Origin: Capsulimonadaceae bacterium
GTDB lineage: Bacteria; Armatimonadota; Armatimonadia; Armatimonadales; Capsulimonadaceae
DNA: 48,546 nt
Reading direction: 5' to 3'
Assembly: GCA_031292625.1 (NCBI GenBank)
Contig: JARLGU010000014.1
Span: 1-48,546, forward strand
Positions within the stretch are counted from its first letter, which is position 1; each line of letters opens with the position of its first letter. The position numbers were made by a program, and so were the translations under genes. Below are positions 40,126 through 48,471 of the stretch, in pieces. The notes under the pieces were generated by a model, which was given only the letters and a program-made list of their open reading frames with translations, was not told the DNA's origin and did no database searches.

Positions 40126-41547
40126 ATGGGTAATGAAATTGTGGAAGCGGGTGCGACGTCTGCTCAGCCGTTCGAGTTCGACTTTGTGGAGCCCAGCCTG
40201 GCGGTTCCGCAGGGTCGTTCCGGCGAGATGGCGGTGCGCATTCGTTCCATGGCGGGCTATGCGGGCGAACTGGCGCTGTCCGGGACGGCCGTTCACAAAA
40301 CCGGCATGCCGCTTACGAACGTGACGGTGGTGGCCTGGCCGGACCGCGTGACGATCTCGCCGGATGAACCGGCCATCGCGATGGTTCGGGTGCAGCTCGC
40401 GCCGAAAGCGTATCCGGGCAACTTTTACCGCATCGGCGTCACCGCGCGAGCCGTTGCGCCGCTTGCAGCCGCGCAAGCCGTGCAAGCCGTGCCGGTTGCC
40501 GCTCCGGCGTTCCCCGCAAGCGCTGCGCCGCAAACGGCCGAGGCGCACGGAGAGCTATACGAGCAGACCGAGGGGCGGATCGGAGAGACGGTGACAGCCA
40601 GTGGCGCACCGTTAGCCGGATCGGTCGCCGCCGGAGAGGGTGCGGCGAAGGCCGGTGAGGACGCGGCGCGCGCGAAAGCGGCGACCGCGCCCGCGGAGGG
40701 CAACGGCGGCGCTGCTTCGGGAGCGGAAGCTGCACAGCCGGACGCGAGCACGGGCGCGGAACCATTTCCGGCGGTGGTGCCGGAGAATCCTGGCGGGACG
40801 CTGCATTTGGTCGCGGACAAGAAGAACGAGAACGCCTGGTCAACGTTCTGGGATCGTGCCGGTCAATGGGCGCAACGGCATATCGTAGGAACGATGAAGC
40901 CTGGCGGTCCCGTACTGGGCGGCAGCAAAGAGAGCCCGGCTGCATCGGCTGGGTTGACATCGGAGGATACAGGCGGCGCTCTCAAGCCTCTCGACGTTGC
41001 CCCGAAAGCGTCGCAAAAGCAGGCAGCCGAGAACACCAAGAAATTCGTCAAGGAGGCTATTGGACAAACTGCGGCTATAACGGCGCCTGAAGGGAAGGCG
41101 GGAGAGGAGGCTGCAGGAGGCTTGGCGGCCGCAAAGACGATTGGCGAGAAGGTCGCGGCATTGGTAAAAAACGAGAACAGCCCAGGCGTGCATTTGATTG
41201 CCAAGCACGTAGGAAAGAGCACGGAGCAGCTCGCCAATCGGCTGGCGCATGAGATGGAGAAAGATGCCGTGTCATCGTTCTTCAACATCAGGACCGCTGC
41301 AGATATGGCTGCGCGGACGATCCAGGATAACAAGGCCCGAATCGACGACTGGCTGGTTAATAGGCCAAGAACTACTCTCCAGCTTGAGGTTGCAGGCGAT
41401 CCCCATCGCAAACTTGGTCAGATCCTGTATCGCGGGAAGATAGTCTCAGATGACGCGTATGATGCGGTCGTGGTTCTTAAGGGAGATGGACAGGGTTCAT
41501 ATAATGTTTTGACCGCCTTCCCGGCCAAGGCGCCTGGCAAGAAATGA
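40126..41547 (+). CDS. Polymorphic toxin with Ig-like N-terminus and RNase A-like C-terminus
   Basis: This protein has 473 aa. Residues 10-120 form a beta-sandwich homologous to the 13911 protein. An Ala/Gly/Glu-rich linker (about 120-260) follows, then a helical stretch, then a toxin domain from about 350. That domain fits the bacterial CdiA-CT RNase A-like family (Pfam RNAse_A_bac as I recall): HLIAKHVG (H356, H361), a helix with IDDWLVN, LGQILYRG, and a terminal LTAFP (T463, F465). Family members use His, Arg, Thr and Tyr; the Tyr position is Phe here. There is no signal peptide. Start ATG 40126 has GAGG six bases upstream. The immunity candidate follows 67 bases later. Confidence 0.82.
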   Translation: MGNEIVEAGATSAQPFEFDFVEPSLAVPQGRSGEMAVRIRSMAGYAGELALSGTAVHKTGMPLTNVTVVAWPDRVTISPDEPAIAMVRVQLAPKAYPGNFYRIGVTARAVAPLAAAQAVQAVPVAAPAFPASAAPQTAEAHGELYEQTEGRIGETVTASGAPLAGSVAAGEGAAKAGEDAARAKAATAPAEGNGGAASGAEAAQPDASTGAEPFPAVVPENPGGTLHLVADKKNENAWSTFWDRAGQWAQRHIVGTMKPGGPVLGGSKESPAASAGLTSEDTGGALKPLDVAPKASQKQAAENTKKFVKEAIGQTAAITAPEGKAGEEAAGGLAAAKTIGEKVAALVKNENSPGVHLIAKHVGKSTEQLANRLAHEMEKDAVSSFFNIRTAADMAARTIQDNKARIDDWLVNRPRTTLQLEVAGDPHRKLGQILYRGKIVSDDAYDAVVVLKGDGQGSYNVLTAFPAKAPGKK

Positions 41548-41614
41548 GTACCTTGCCAGACATTTTAGGTCCGTACATATTATTAAGCTTGACTGTTGAA
41601 TGGAGGTGGCTGCT

Positions 41615-42115
41615 ATGGCTAAGAGCGAGAGCAACTTGATGCAAATTGAGTTTCTAAGGATCAATTCATATCTAACGAGTTTTAATCTAGAGGTGTTGAG
41701 CGCGACTTCTGATCGGCGTAAAGATGTAGAGATTGCCCATGATTTCGGTGTCGAATACAAGGGAGATCTTAATACATTTTTCGCGCAGGTTGAACGGTTT
41801 CTGAAGATCCGTCCGTGGCCCTGGTGGGAGATTAGGAACTTCACCAACCGTCGCCTTTCGAACGAGTACAAGGCTCGACGGTGGTTCGAGAAGATGCTCC
41901 TGATCACGCGTACAGCTTATGACGATCCGAACGCCAAACCGACCGGCAAAGCGCCGCCGGAGCCGGAACGGACGCCTGAGCAGCGCCAACTGGCAGCTGA
42001 TCTCGGACGCGTGACGAGGGCCTTGGTTCACGACCCGCAGAACCAAGCTGAGCATGAACGCGAACTGAAGTCCGTGATCGACAAGATGTTTGGTGTCGAC
42101 GAAGCCGAGGAGTAG
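41615..42115 (+). CDS. Candidate immunity protein for the RNase A-like toxin
   Basis: This 166-aa protein is not recognised. It is mostly helical, soluble and rich in charged residues, with a Pro-rich hinge (PTGKAPPEPERTPEQ) before a final helical segment. GGAGGT lies seven bases before ATG 41615. Position directly after the toxin and cytoplasmic location suit immunity against an RNase. The local GC is lower than in the toxin linker, which is common for exchanged modules. Confidence 0.65.
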   Translation: MAKSESNLMQIEFLRINSYLTSFNLEVLSATSDRRKDVEIAHDFGVEYKGDLNTFFAQVERFLKIRPWPWWEIRNFTNRRLSNEYKARRWFEKMLLITRTAYDDPNAKPTGKAPPEPERTPEQRQLAADLGRVTRALVHDPQNQAEHERELKSVIDKMFGVDEAEE

Positions 42116-42176
42116 TATTCAGCCCAGCGGCGTGGCGTACCAGGCGCTCTACAGTGCCGGGCCGCATTTTGATAGA

Positions 42177-42290
42177 GGCGGATCGGCGAGACGGTGACGG
42201 CCAGTGGCGCACCGTTAGCCGGATCGGTCGCCGCCGGAGAGGCGGCGGCGAAGGCCGGTGAGGACGCGGCGCGCGCGGAAGCGGCGCAGC
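42177..42290 (+). repeat. Truncated copy of the toxin linker (cassette 2 entry)
   Basis: From about 42177 the DNA repeats the linker of the 40126 gene (RIGETVTASGAPLAGSVAAGE region, near 40576-40680) at high identity. It begins abruptly after an in-frame TAG (42173-42175). It has the form of a displaced fragment joined to another toxin end. Confidence 0.8.
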
Positions 42291-43396
42291 CGGACGACGA
42301 CGCGCTGAGCGGATATAACGTGCCCGCGGAAGTGGGCGCGACGGGGGACGGTTCCGCCCAACCGGCAAACGCTCGTGGGGTAGGCGTACCAGACGGCGGC
42401 GCTTTCCGGATTGGCGGCGATGCATTGAGTAACGACGATGTGCCGCTGGACGAAGACGCGAAAAGCGGTGAGGCCAATCCGGGAGCGACCACCAGCGCAC
42501 CGGGCAACGGGACGACTGCAGCGGTCACACAGCACTCGCAACCAGAGCAGTCTGCTGGCTCGCCGCCGGGACCGGCAGAGACTGCGCCCACGACAGCGGA
42601 TCTGACATCGTCGTCGCGGACGAGTGCGGAAGGGACTGCGGCTCTCGACGACGGGACGGTGGTGAGCGGCAGCGGCGATCCGCTGGCGAGGACAGTGGCA
42701 GGCGGTGGAGCGACAAAGCTAACATCTCCACAGGAACAGGATTTCGGTTCAAGCGATCTCAATATCCAAGTCGAGGAGATACCACCGGCCTCTGCGCTCA
42801 ATCCGGGCTCCGACGCAATGCTTCCGTTTGACAAAGATACAAATCTCGAAGCGCCAGACATACATAAAATCAGCGCACCTGATGCGAAGGACCACGGAAA
42901 AACAGATCATCCAGAACATGGCCAGATGCGGCCTATAAATGAAAACACGCTCCATATGGTCGAAGCCTTCGAAGGCTGGAAAGAAAACGCCTATCGCGAT
43001 ATTGGAGGCGTTCTAACAATCGGATACGGACACACAAGGGGTGTACAAGAAGGGCAGCATATGACGCGCCGAGAAGGAAAAGATATTCTTCAGGATGACC
43101 TAGAAAGTGCTCGCCGTGATGTAGTACGTCTCATTCATGTCCCGCTTACGGACAATCAGTACGGGGCTCTCGTTTCGCTAGTCTTCAATGCCGGATCGAG
43201 GCATGTAGCTCCTGATTCTCCGATCGGTAAGCATTTGGCCGCAGGGGAATACGATAAGGCTTCCAATGATTTCCTGCTTATAAACAAGTATCATAAGCAT
43301 GACAATAATGGAAAACCTGTTGGACTGCCGATCGAGTCTAAAGGCCTGACAAACCGCCGCAAAAAGGAACGTGAGTTGTTTCTAAAACCGGACTAA
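42194..43396 (+). CDS. Orphan toxin cassette with GH24 muramidase domain, 5'-truncated
   Basis: This open frame (400 codons from GTG 42194) lacks the Ig-like N-terminus and has no ribosome site. An in-frame TAG lies just upstream, so it is probably not expressed. After the shared linker comes a disordered Ser/Thr/Gly-rich stretch, then a complete GH24 (phage T4 lysozyme type) domain. Glu260, Asp269 and Thr275 are spaced as the catalytic E11-D20-T26 of T4 lysozyme, within FEGWKENAYRDIGG and LTIGYGHT; TDNQYGALVSLVFNAG follows. It would cleave peptidoglycan if moved behind a full N-terminus. A lipoprotein immunity candidate follows. Confidence 0.78.
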   Translation: MTASGAPLAGSVAAGEAAAKAGEDAARAEAAQPDDDALSGYNVPAEVGATGDGSAQPANARGVGVPDGGAFRIGGDALSNDDVPLDEDAKSGEANPGATTSAPGNGTTAAVTQHSQPEQSAGSPPGPAETAPTTADLTSSSRTSAEGTAALDDGTVVSGSGDPLARTVAGGGATKLTSPQEQDFGSSDLNIQVEEIPPASALNPGSDAMLPFDKDTNLEAPDIHKISAPDAKDHGKTDHPEHGQMRPINENTLHMVEAFEGWKENAYRDIGGVLTIGYGHTRGVQEGQHMTRREGKDILQDDLESARRDVVRLIHVPLTDNQYGALVSLVFNAGSRHVAPDSPIGKHLAAGEYDKASNDFLLINKYHKHDNNGKPVGLPIESKGLTNRRKKERELFLKPD

Positions 43397-43552
43397 TCCA
43401 CTGTTCCGTAACTGGCGCTTACCAGATATTCATGGCGCGATATGCCATTTTGCTCTTGATTCGAAATCGAGATTGGACAGAGTTGCACATGTTGCGTATT
43501 ACATCGGCCGTACGAGGCTCCGATTGCATACGGAATCCGTTTGGGGAAAAAT

Positions 43553-44476
43553 ATGATGCGTGGTTGTTTGCTGCGAAAAATCGTAATCGGATTCCTTATT
43601 TTCTTAGGTGTAACTATCAGCTCCTGCGTCAAATCTTCAGCGAATGGAGTGTCGTCTCATTTTTCGATTTCCATCGCTAGGTCTTTCCATTTTCCAATGG
43701 AGTACAGCGAAGTAGTTTTCGATTTTGCGTTTGCGATCTCGGGAAATGGGCATGAACTGGCTACGGTCCGCAATTCAAATATCGTTAAGCTTTGGAACAT
43801 CGACAGCGGCGCGCAGTGCGGCCGAATCGATGTCGGAAAAAACATTGTGAGCAAAATCGCATATTCAAGCGACTCCAGGAATATGGCTTTAGTGTATCGT
43901 AGCGATGGCAGAACGAACGACAAGATCGCATTATGGGATATTGAGAGTCGAAAACTCTTGCGTACGATCACATGTGGAGGCGGAGTTTGGTCTCTAGCTT
44001 TTGCAGGCAACAATAAGTCGATATTTGCGCAGATTAACACTCAGTCGCGATTTGCTATGGCGCAATACGATCTCAATACTGGAACTTGTATAAGACGTCG
44101 AATTTTGTCTGGCATTAACTTGTATGTAGCGTCCATAAGTTCCAATAATCTCATCGCTGTAACGCCTCAGAATGAGGTAGAGATTATGGATTCTCAATTT
44201 AAACATCGTGATTCTTTTCGTGTGTCGAGCATCTATATTGGCGACATGGCATTCCTAAATGATAAATTGCTGTTGTATTCTGGAACAGACCCTACTGACC
44301 TCAACGATCTTGTTGATCATTCGTACCTGTATGATATAGCAAAAGGCAAAACGACGGATAACGTTGACATTCTAGGCCATGTCGAAGAACTTTCTTCGGC
44401 GCGATACGCGCCAAGGCTGGCTATTATGAGGCATGATGGGACAATCGATATTGTCGAGTATGCTTTGACGAAGTGA
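43553..44476 (+). CDS. WD40/propeller-like lipoprotein, candidate immunity to the muramidase
   Basis: This 307-aa protein has a lipoprotein signal (KIVIGFLIFLGVTISSC) with lipobox ISSC. The rest resembles a WD40-type propeller: SGNGHELATVRN, VKLWNIDSG, IALWDIESRK, YDLNTGTC. Export to the periplasm is exactly what protection from a peptidoglycan-cutting toxin would need. The region is markedly AT-richer than its surroundings, which suggests acquisition. GGGGA precedes ATG 43553; 43556 is an alternative start. Immunity is inferred from position and localisation. Confidence 0.68.
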   Translation: MMRGCLLRKIVIGFLIFLGVTISSCVKSSANGVSSHFSISIARSFHFPMEYSEVVFDFAFAISGNGHELATVRNSNIVKLWNIDSGAQCGRIDVGKNIVSKIAYSSDSRNMALVYRSDGRTNDKIALWDIESRKLLRTITCGGGVWSLAFAGNNKSIFAQINTQSRFAMAQYDLNTGTCIRRRILSGINLYVASISSNNLIAVTPQNEVEIMDSQFKHRDSFRVSSIYIGDMAFLNDKLLLYSGTDPTDLNDLVDHSYLYDIAKGKTTDNVDILGHVEELSSARYAPRLAIMRHDGTIDIVEYALTK

Positions 44477-44582
44477 TGTCTTGCCAGCCCAGACTATTCA
44501 AGTCATGCCCAAATCGCCGCGTACTGGTTTTTGATTCGTGCTCGAACGCATAATCCGAGCTTAGGGCAACATAAAGTATCTC

Positions 44583-45090
44583 ATCCGTTCCATGGCGGGC
44601 TATGCGGGCGAGGTGGTGCTGTCCGGGACGGCCGTTCACAAAACCGGCATACCGCTTACGAACGTGACGGTGGTGGTCTGGCCGGACCGCGTGACGATCT
44701 CGCCGGATGAACCGGCCATCGCGATGGTTCGGGTGCAGCTCGCGCCGAAAGCGTATCCGGGCAATTTTTACCGCATCGGCATCACCGCGCGAGCCGTTGC
44801 GGCGCCTGCAGCCGCGCAAGCCGTGCCGGTTGCCGCTCCGGCGTTACTTGCGAGCGCTGCGCCGCAGGCGGCCGAGGCGCACGGAGAGCTGTACGAGCAG
44901 ACCGAGGGGCAGATCGGGGAGACGGTGACAGCCAGTGGCGCACCGTTAGCCGGATCGGTCGCGGCCGGAGAGGCGGCGGCGAAGGCCGGTGAGGACGCGG
45001 CACGCGCGAAAGGCTACGGCGGCGCTGCTCCGGGAGCGGATGCTGCGCAGCCGGACGCCGACGATGCGCTGAGCGGATATGACGCGGCCG
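44583..45090 (+). repeat. Copy of the toxin N-terminus and linker (cassette 3 entry)
   Basis: From about 44583 the sequence repeats 40241-40680 of the toxin 2 gene at well over 90% identity by eye. It covers the second half of the Ig-like domain and the linker. It begins mid-domain, after an upstream in-frame TAG, without ribosome site or promoter. The final QPD-x-DALSGY stretch matches cassette 2 more closely than the full-length gene. Confidence 0.85.
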
Positions 45091-45215
45091 GGCGATGTTG
45101 CGCGACGCAACGGATTTCGTCAAGCACCCTTCCACTGATTCGCATTTGCCTCCAGCTGCGGAGAAGTTCTGGAGGTGGCTCAAAGTGGTCTTGCCAGAAT
45201 CTGCCGGTTTCGTGA
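44592..45215 (+). pseudogene. 5'-truncated, frame-disrupted toxin fragment (cassette 3)
   Basis: The frame reads MAGYAGEVVLSGTAVHKTG, an internal Met of the Ig-like domain, and continues through the linker to ALSGYD. After this point the translation (AAGRCCATQRISSS) loses coding character, and the sensible frame shifts to the 90-codon ORF at 45095. The toxin domain is therefore missing, or cut at the junction. It is probably a decayed remnant. Confidence 0.7.
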
Positions 45216-45367
45216 TGCCCGATAACAAGCCAGGGCATACGTTGAGTAGTGGACCAACACCAGCTGGCCGCGCATTTATGAGGGCGGCTGGATTGCTGAT
45301 GCTGGCATTCGCTGAGCGAGATAATCTGAAGTCTTTGCGGAACGAGGTTAGCAAAGACTTACGCTAA
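45095..45367 (+). CDS. Short unknown ORF at the end of cassette 3
   Basis: This 90-codon frame overlaps the cassette 3 fragment in another phase. It is not recognised; its second half is helical (AGLLMLAFAERDNLKSLRN). It may be the out-of-frame tail of a toxin domain, or an immunity remnant. No ribosome site is convincing. Confidence 0.4.
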   Translation: MLRDATDFVKHPSTDSHLPPAAEKFWRWLKVVLPESAGFVMPDNKPGHTLSSGPTPAGRAFMRAAGLLMLAFAERDNLKSLRNEVSKDLR

Positions 45368-45437
45368 GAACTATTATCCAGGGACCAAGTATATCTTGCC
45401 CCTGGATGTAATCATTGCGGAGAGAGGCAGGGACGGC

Positions 45438-45866
45438 GTGGAAGAAGGATACAGACCGCAGTTAGGGTGCGTCGAAACAGCGATCTACTTCTTAATCGTA
45501 TTGGCAGGAATCGAAACAGCCAGACTGATAGGTTTCCACGGCGCCATTCTACACAAGGTTTTCGCAGTGCTAGCAGGTCTATCTGTCACTATATTGCTGA
45601 ACCAGGTACTGGTCTACCTTACCTATGGACAAGACATACCAGTGTGCGAATGCGGAAAGATCCATACGTATCGCAACATCTCTACTGAAATAGCCGTCGA
45701 CACCCCAAACGCGAAAGCTTTCGCTTGTGAGGAATGCGGTCGTAGATATCTTAAGATAAGACCGTACTACTTCATGCTAGACGATGAACATTGTCCTGTG
45801 CCCTACAAGAAATACAGCTTCTGGCGAGGTTGGATACGGGACAGCAGAAAGAGAGAAAGAAAGTAA
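45438..45866 (+). CDS. Membrane protein with zinc ribbon, candidate immunity of cassette 3
   Basis: This 142-aa protein has two membrane helices (about residues 12-30 and 42-62), then a cytosolic or external domain with CECG and CEECG, which form a likely zinc ribbon, and a basic tail. It is not recognised. The GTG at 45438 with AGGG is a reasonable start; TTG 45396 is an alternative. Small membrane proteins at this position in toxin arrays are often immunity proteins. The matching toxin is not intact here. Confidence 0.55.
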   Translation: MEEGYRPQLGCVETAIYFLIVLAGIETARLIGFHGAILHKVFAVLAGLSVTILLNQVLVYLTYGQDIPVCECGKIHTYRNISTEIAVDTPNAKAFACEECGRRYLKIRPYYFMLDDEHCPVPYKKYSFWRGWIRDSRKRERK

Positions 45867-46459
45867 GCGATGAGAACAGATGTTCGTGAAGGTACTATCA
45901 CTTCACGTAAGATGCAATGGTCGGATTTTCGTCGCAGGTGCGCCTCGCCCCCAGCGCCAACGGCATCCTCTAGCATACAACCGGCATGAACTCGCCAAGC
46001 GTCTATGGTCGAGAAAGCGACTTCCTGATAGCTATGAAAAATAAGTACGCCTATAATGCCCAAATGCTCACGATAATGCAAGGGCTTTACGAGAAACTCA
46101 TAATTCCCGAAAGCGAACGATAGGCAAGTAGAGCGGTAAAACAGGCCAGTCAGACAAGCAAAGTGTGTCCGCACGGCGCTTATGCCCACGATCGTCGGTG
46201 CCGCACTACTCACCTATTTCAAATAGGCGTTCAAGGGAGCATCCCAGAGGGATCATTCATATTTGGGTCCTCGCTCACGATACTTTTGAACCGGTGGGAT
46301 GCACATCCCGTACAGGGCGATAGATCAGGCATATAAAAATCTACACTCTCGTCTGCTGACCAAAAGAATAAACATGAAAACCACGATGCCGAACCAGCCC
46401 AAACGCCATCAAAGCCTGATGCCGCTGATCCACCGCCTGTACTTGCGCTCGAAAAGGTA
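45867..46459. other. Decayed accessory region
   Basis: These 593 bases show no firm gene. A 45-codon frame at 45986-46123 on the plus strand and short non-coding-looking frames are present. GC is lower than in the flanking genes. It may hold remnants of older toxin-immunity cassettes. Confidence 0.4.
45986..46123 (+). CDS. Possible 45-residue ORF
   Basis: The frame reads MNSPSVYGRESDFLIAMKNK and ends in KLIIPESER. Composition is protein-like, but there is no ribosome site or known relative. It could be a remnant. Confidence 0.2.
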   Translation: MNSPSVYGRESDFLIAMKNKYAYNAQMLTIMQGLYEKLIIPESER

Positions 46460-46690
46460 ATGGGCTTTTGGAGCGAGGTAGTATTGTGTTTGGTTGCGGG
46501 CATTGTCGCGACCTTACTTGTCGCAATTGTTCTCGCCGCCGCCGCTAAATATAGTCTCATCCTGACATTTGGACGGATTTGTCCCTCAGATGTCGACGAT
46601 AACATGTGGGGATTTGGCATTCTCTGCGCTAGCGCTGGAACGGGAATTCTCACCGCCTATCTTTGGCGTACTAGCCCGAAATATTCATGA
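46460..46690 (+). CDS. Small membrane protein, possible immunity remnant
   Basis: This 76-aa protein has two membrane helices (VVLCLVAGIVATLLVAIVLA and FGILCASAGTGILTAYLW). AAGG is only a few bases before the ATG. The same frame stays open upstream for about 40 codons of charged, Pro-rich sequence without a usual start codon. It lies between the toxin cassettes and the IS1380 element, so it may be the end of a gene broken on its left. Confidence 0.4.
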   Translation: MGFWSEVVLCLVAGIVATLLVAIVLAAAAKYSLILTFGRICPSDVDDNMWGFGILCASAGTGILTAYLWRTSPKYS

Positions 46691-46713
46691 GAAGAGTAAA
46701 ACGGGTGCAGTCT

Positions 46714-48233
46714 GTTGAATTGTTTTGTTACCACACAACACAGTTCGCAGAGGACACCCGTTGGCTATCGATACGTCTCTTTCGTTCGAATTTCCTGCCA
46801 TTCGCGGCAAAGATTTGACCGGCCGTTTCGACGGCGGCGACATAACCACAGACTGCGGCGCACTTCTTGTCTCTCTCGCCGACCGGAAGATTGGCCTCTC
46901 GGCGGCGATTGCGGACCAGATTATCGATAAGCGCCAGAGCAGCAAGGTTCGTCATTCGGTGGCCGACCTGCTGCGGCAGCGGATTATCGCCATCGCCTGT
47001 GGCTACGAGGACGCCAACGATTTCGACACGCTGGCTTCCGACCCGGCGATAAAGCTTGCCTGCGGCCGCGCCCCCAAGAGCGATCCGAACCTGGGCAGCC
47101 AGCCGACGATTAGCCGGTTCGAGAACGCCGCAAGCCGCAAGGATATCGCGGCGATGGGCTATGCGATCGCCCGGCGAGTGGTCGCCCAACTGCCCCGAAA
47201 AACCCGGCAGGTTGTCATCGACATCGACGCCTACGAAGATCCGTGCCACGGGCAGCAGGAGCTTGAGTTCTTCAACGGATACTACGGCTCGCACTGCTAC
47301 GTGCCTCTGGCGGTCTTCGTGACCGGCCCCGACGGCGTTCAGCGCCTGATGGGCGCGATCCTGCGCAGCGGCAAAGGCGGCAATATTGGCGTCGCGAGCG
47401 CCATTGACGTGGCTGTCGCGGCTGTCCGCGAGCGCTTCCCGAAGACCAGGATCATCCTGCGGGCCGACAGCGGTTTCGGCAATGCGGACGTTCTGAGCCT
47501 GTGCGACAAGCTCAAAATTTCGTACGTGCTTGGGCTTGCCGGCAATCGCAGGCTTCAGACACTCTCGACCAAGGCGCAGATGCTGGCCTGTTGGCTGTAT
47601 ACGTTCCGGAAGGACCTGTGGCTCGCCGCTGGAGTCTGCCGCGTGTTCCGGCAGTTCGAGTACAAGGCGGGCACGTGGGACCGCAAGCGGCGGACGATTG
47701 TCAAGGCCGAGGTCACCAACGGCGACCTCAACCCGCGTTACATCGTCACGAATCTAACTTGCGTGCCGGAGAAAGCGTACGAGTTCTACTGTCAGCGCGG
47801 CGATATCGAGAACCGGATCAAGGAGTTCAAACTCGACCTCTTCGCCGGGCGAACAAGCTGCCACCGCTTCAAGGCGAACCAGTTTCGCCTCATGCTGCAC
47901 GTGGCAGCCTCGGTCTTGATGACAGCCATTCAGGAGGCGGCCAAGAATACCGCCCTTTCGCGCACTCAAGCGGGCACGATTCGGCTGCGCCTCCTCAAGC
48001 TGGGCGCTCGCGTCGTAGAGACCACTCGCCGCATCTGGCTGCACATGAGTAGCTCGTTTTCGCACCAGGCGACGTGGGCGGCGGTTTACACAGCGCTCGG
48101 TCCATAGACGGCTAGTCTTGTCGCCCAAGATGCATCGCTGGCCGTCGGAAGCGGCGCCACAGGCGCTTCAGCACGACTCCTTGGCCCCCTGGTGCACGGA
48201 TTGACGGCCATTTAGCCCCCAAAACAGTTCAAG
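46714..48233 (+). mobile_element. IS1380-family insertion sequence
   Basis: The element is defined by its transposase. Candidate ends are an imperfect inverted repeat GTTGAATTGTTTTG (46714-46727) and CAAAACAGTTCAAG (48220-48233), 12 of 14 matching. That gives about 1.5 kb, a usual size for the family. A target-site duplication is not evident, so the true ends may extend by some bases. Confidence 0.7.
46761..48107 (+). CDS. IS1380-family transposase
   Basis: This 448-aa DDE transposase is of the IS1380 family (DDE_Tnp_1). It begins at TTG 46761, with AGAGGA six bases upstream. Family features are DGGDITTDCGALLVSLADRK at the start, VVIDIDAYEDPCHGQQELEF with the first catalytic Asp and the family-typical GQQE-x-x-FFNGYYGSHCY, ILRADSGFGNADVLSLCDKL with the second, and the YCQRGDIENRIKEFK segment (Y-x-x-R-x-x-x-E) with the Glu. 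It is full length and looks intact, so the element may be active. Confidence 0.92.
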   Translation: MAIDTSLSFEFPAIRGKDLTGRFDGGDITTDCGALLVSLADRKIGLSAAIADQIIDKRQSSKVRHSVADLLRQRIIAIACGYEDANDFDTLASDPAIKLACGRAPKSDPNLGSQPTISRFENAASRKDIAAMGYAIARRVVAQLPRKTRQVVIDIDAYEDPCHGQQELEFFNGYYGSHCYVPLAVFVTGPDGVQRLMGAILRSGKGGNIGVASAIDVAVAAVRERFPKTRIILRADSGFGNADVLSLCDKLKISYVLGLAGNRRLQTLSTKAQMLACWLYTFRKDLWLAAGVCRVFRQFEYKAGTWDRKRRTIVKAEVTNGDLNPRYIVTNLTCVPEKAYEFYCQRGDIENRIKEFKLDLFAGRTSCHRFKANQFRLMLHVAASVLMTAIQEAAKNTALSRTQAGTIRLRLLKLGARVVETTRRIWLHMSSSFSHQATWAAVYTALGP

Positions 48234-48471
48234 AAATACGCCGACCGATATAGCCGGCGCCTGGACGCTATTCAAACCACCCGGAATTGCTCGCGTCCCG
48301 CAATTCTGACCGAATTGACGCTACGAGGAAGACGCTCATGAATAGGTCAGGCTAGTAAAATAACTATGCGTCGGCGCTTCTGCTGTGTTATGATTGCTGT
48401 CGGAATGGATCGCACCCCTGCGTGAGACAACAGGTTAAGGTGGTATCCTCAGAAAGAGAGAAACCACCATC
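48108..48471. other. Region between the two insertion sequences
   Basis: These 364 bases contain the right end of the IS1380 element. They then contain non-coding DNA leading to the probable left end of an IS3-family element near 48390-48430 (TGATTGCTGTCGGAATGG, then CACCCCTGCG). No gene is seen. Confidence 0.4.

Noticed and set aside
45803-46213. 136-codon minus-strand frame opposite the end of the zinc-ribbon gene
   Set aside because: It overlaps a better plus-strand gene and has no ribosome site, conserved motif or promoter.
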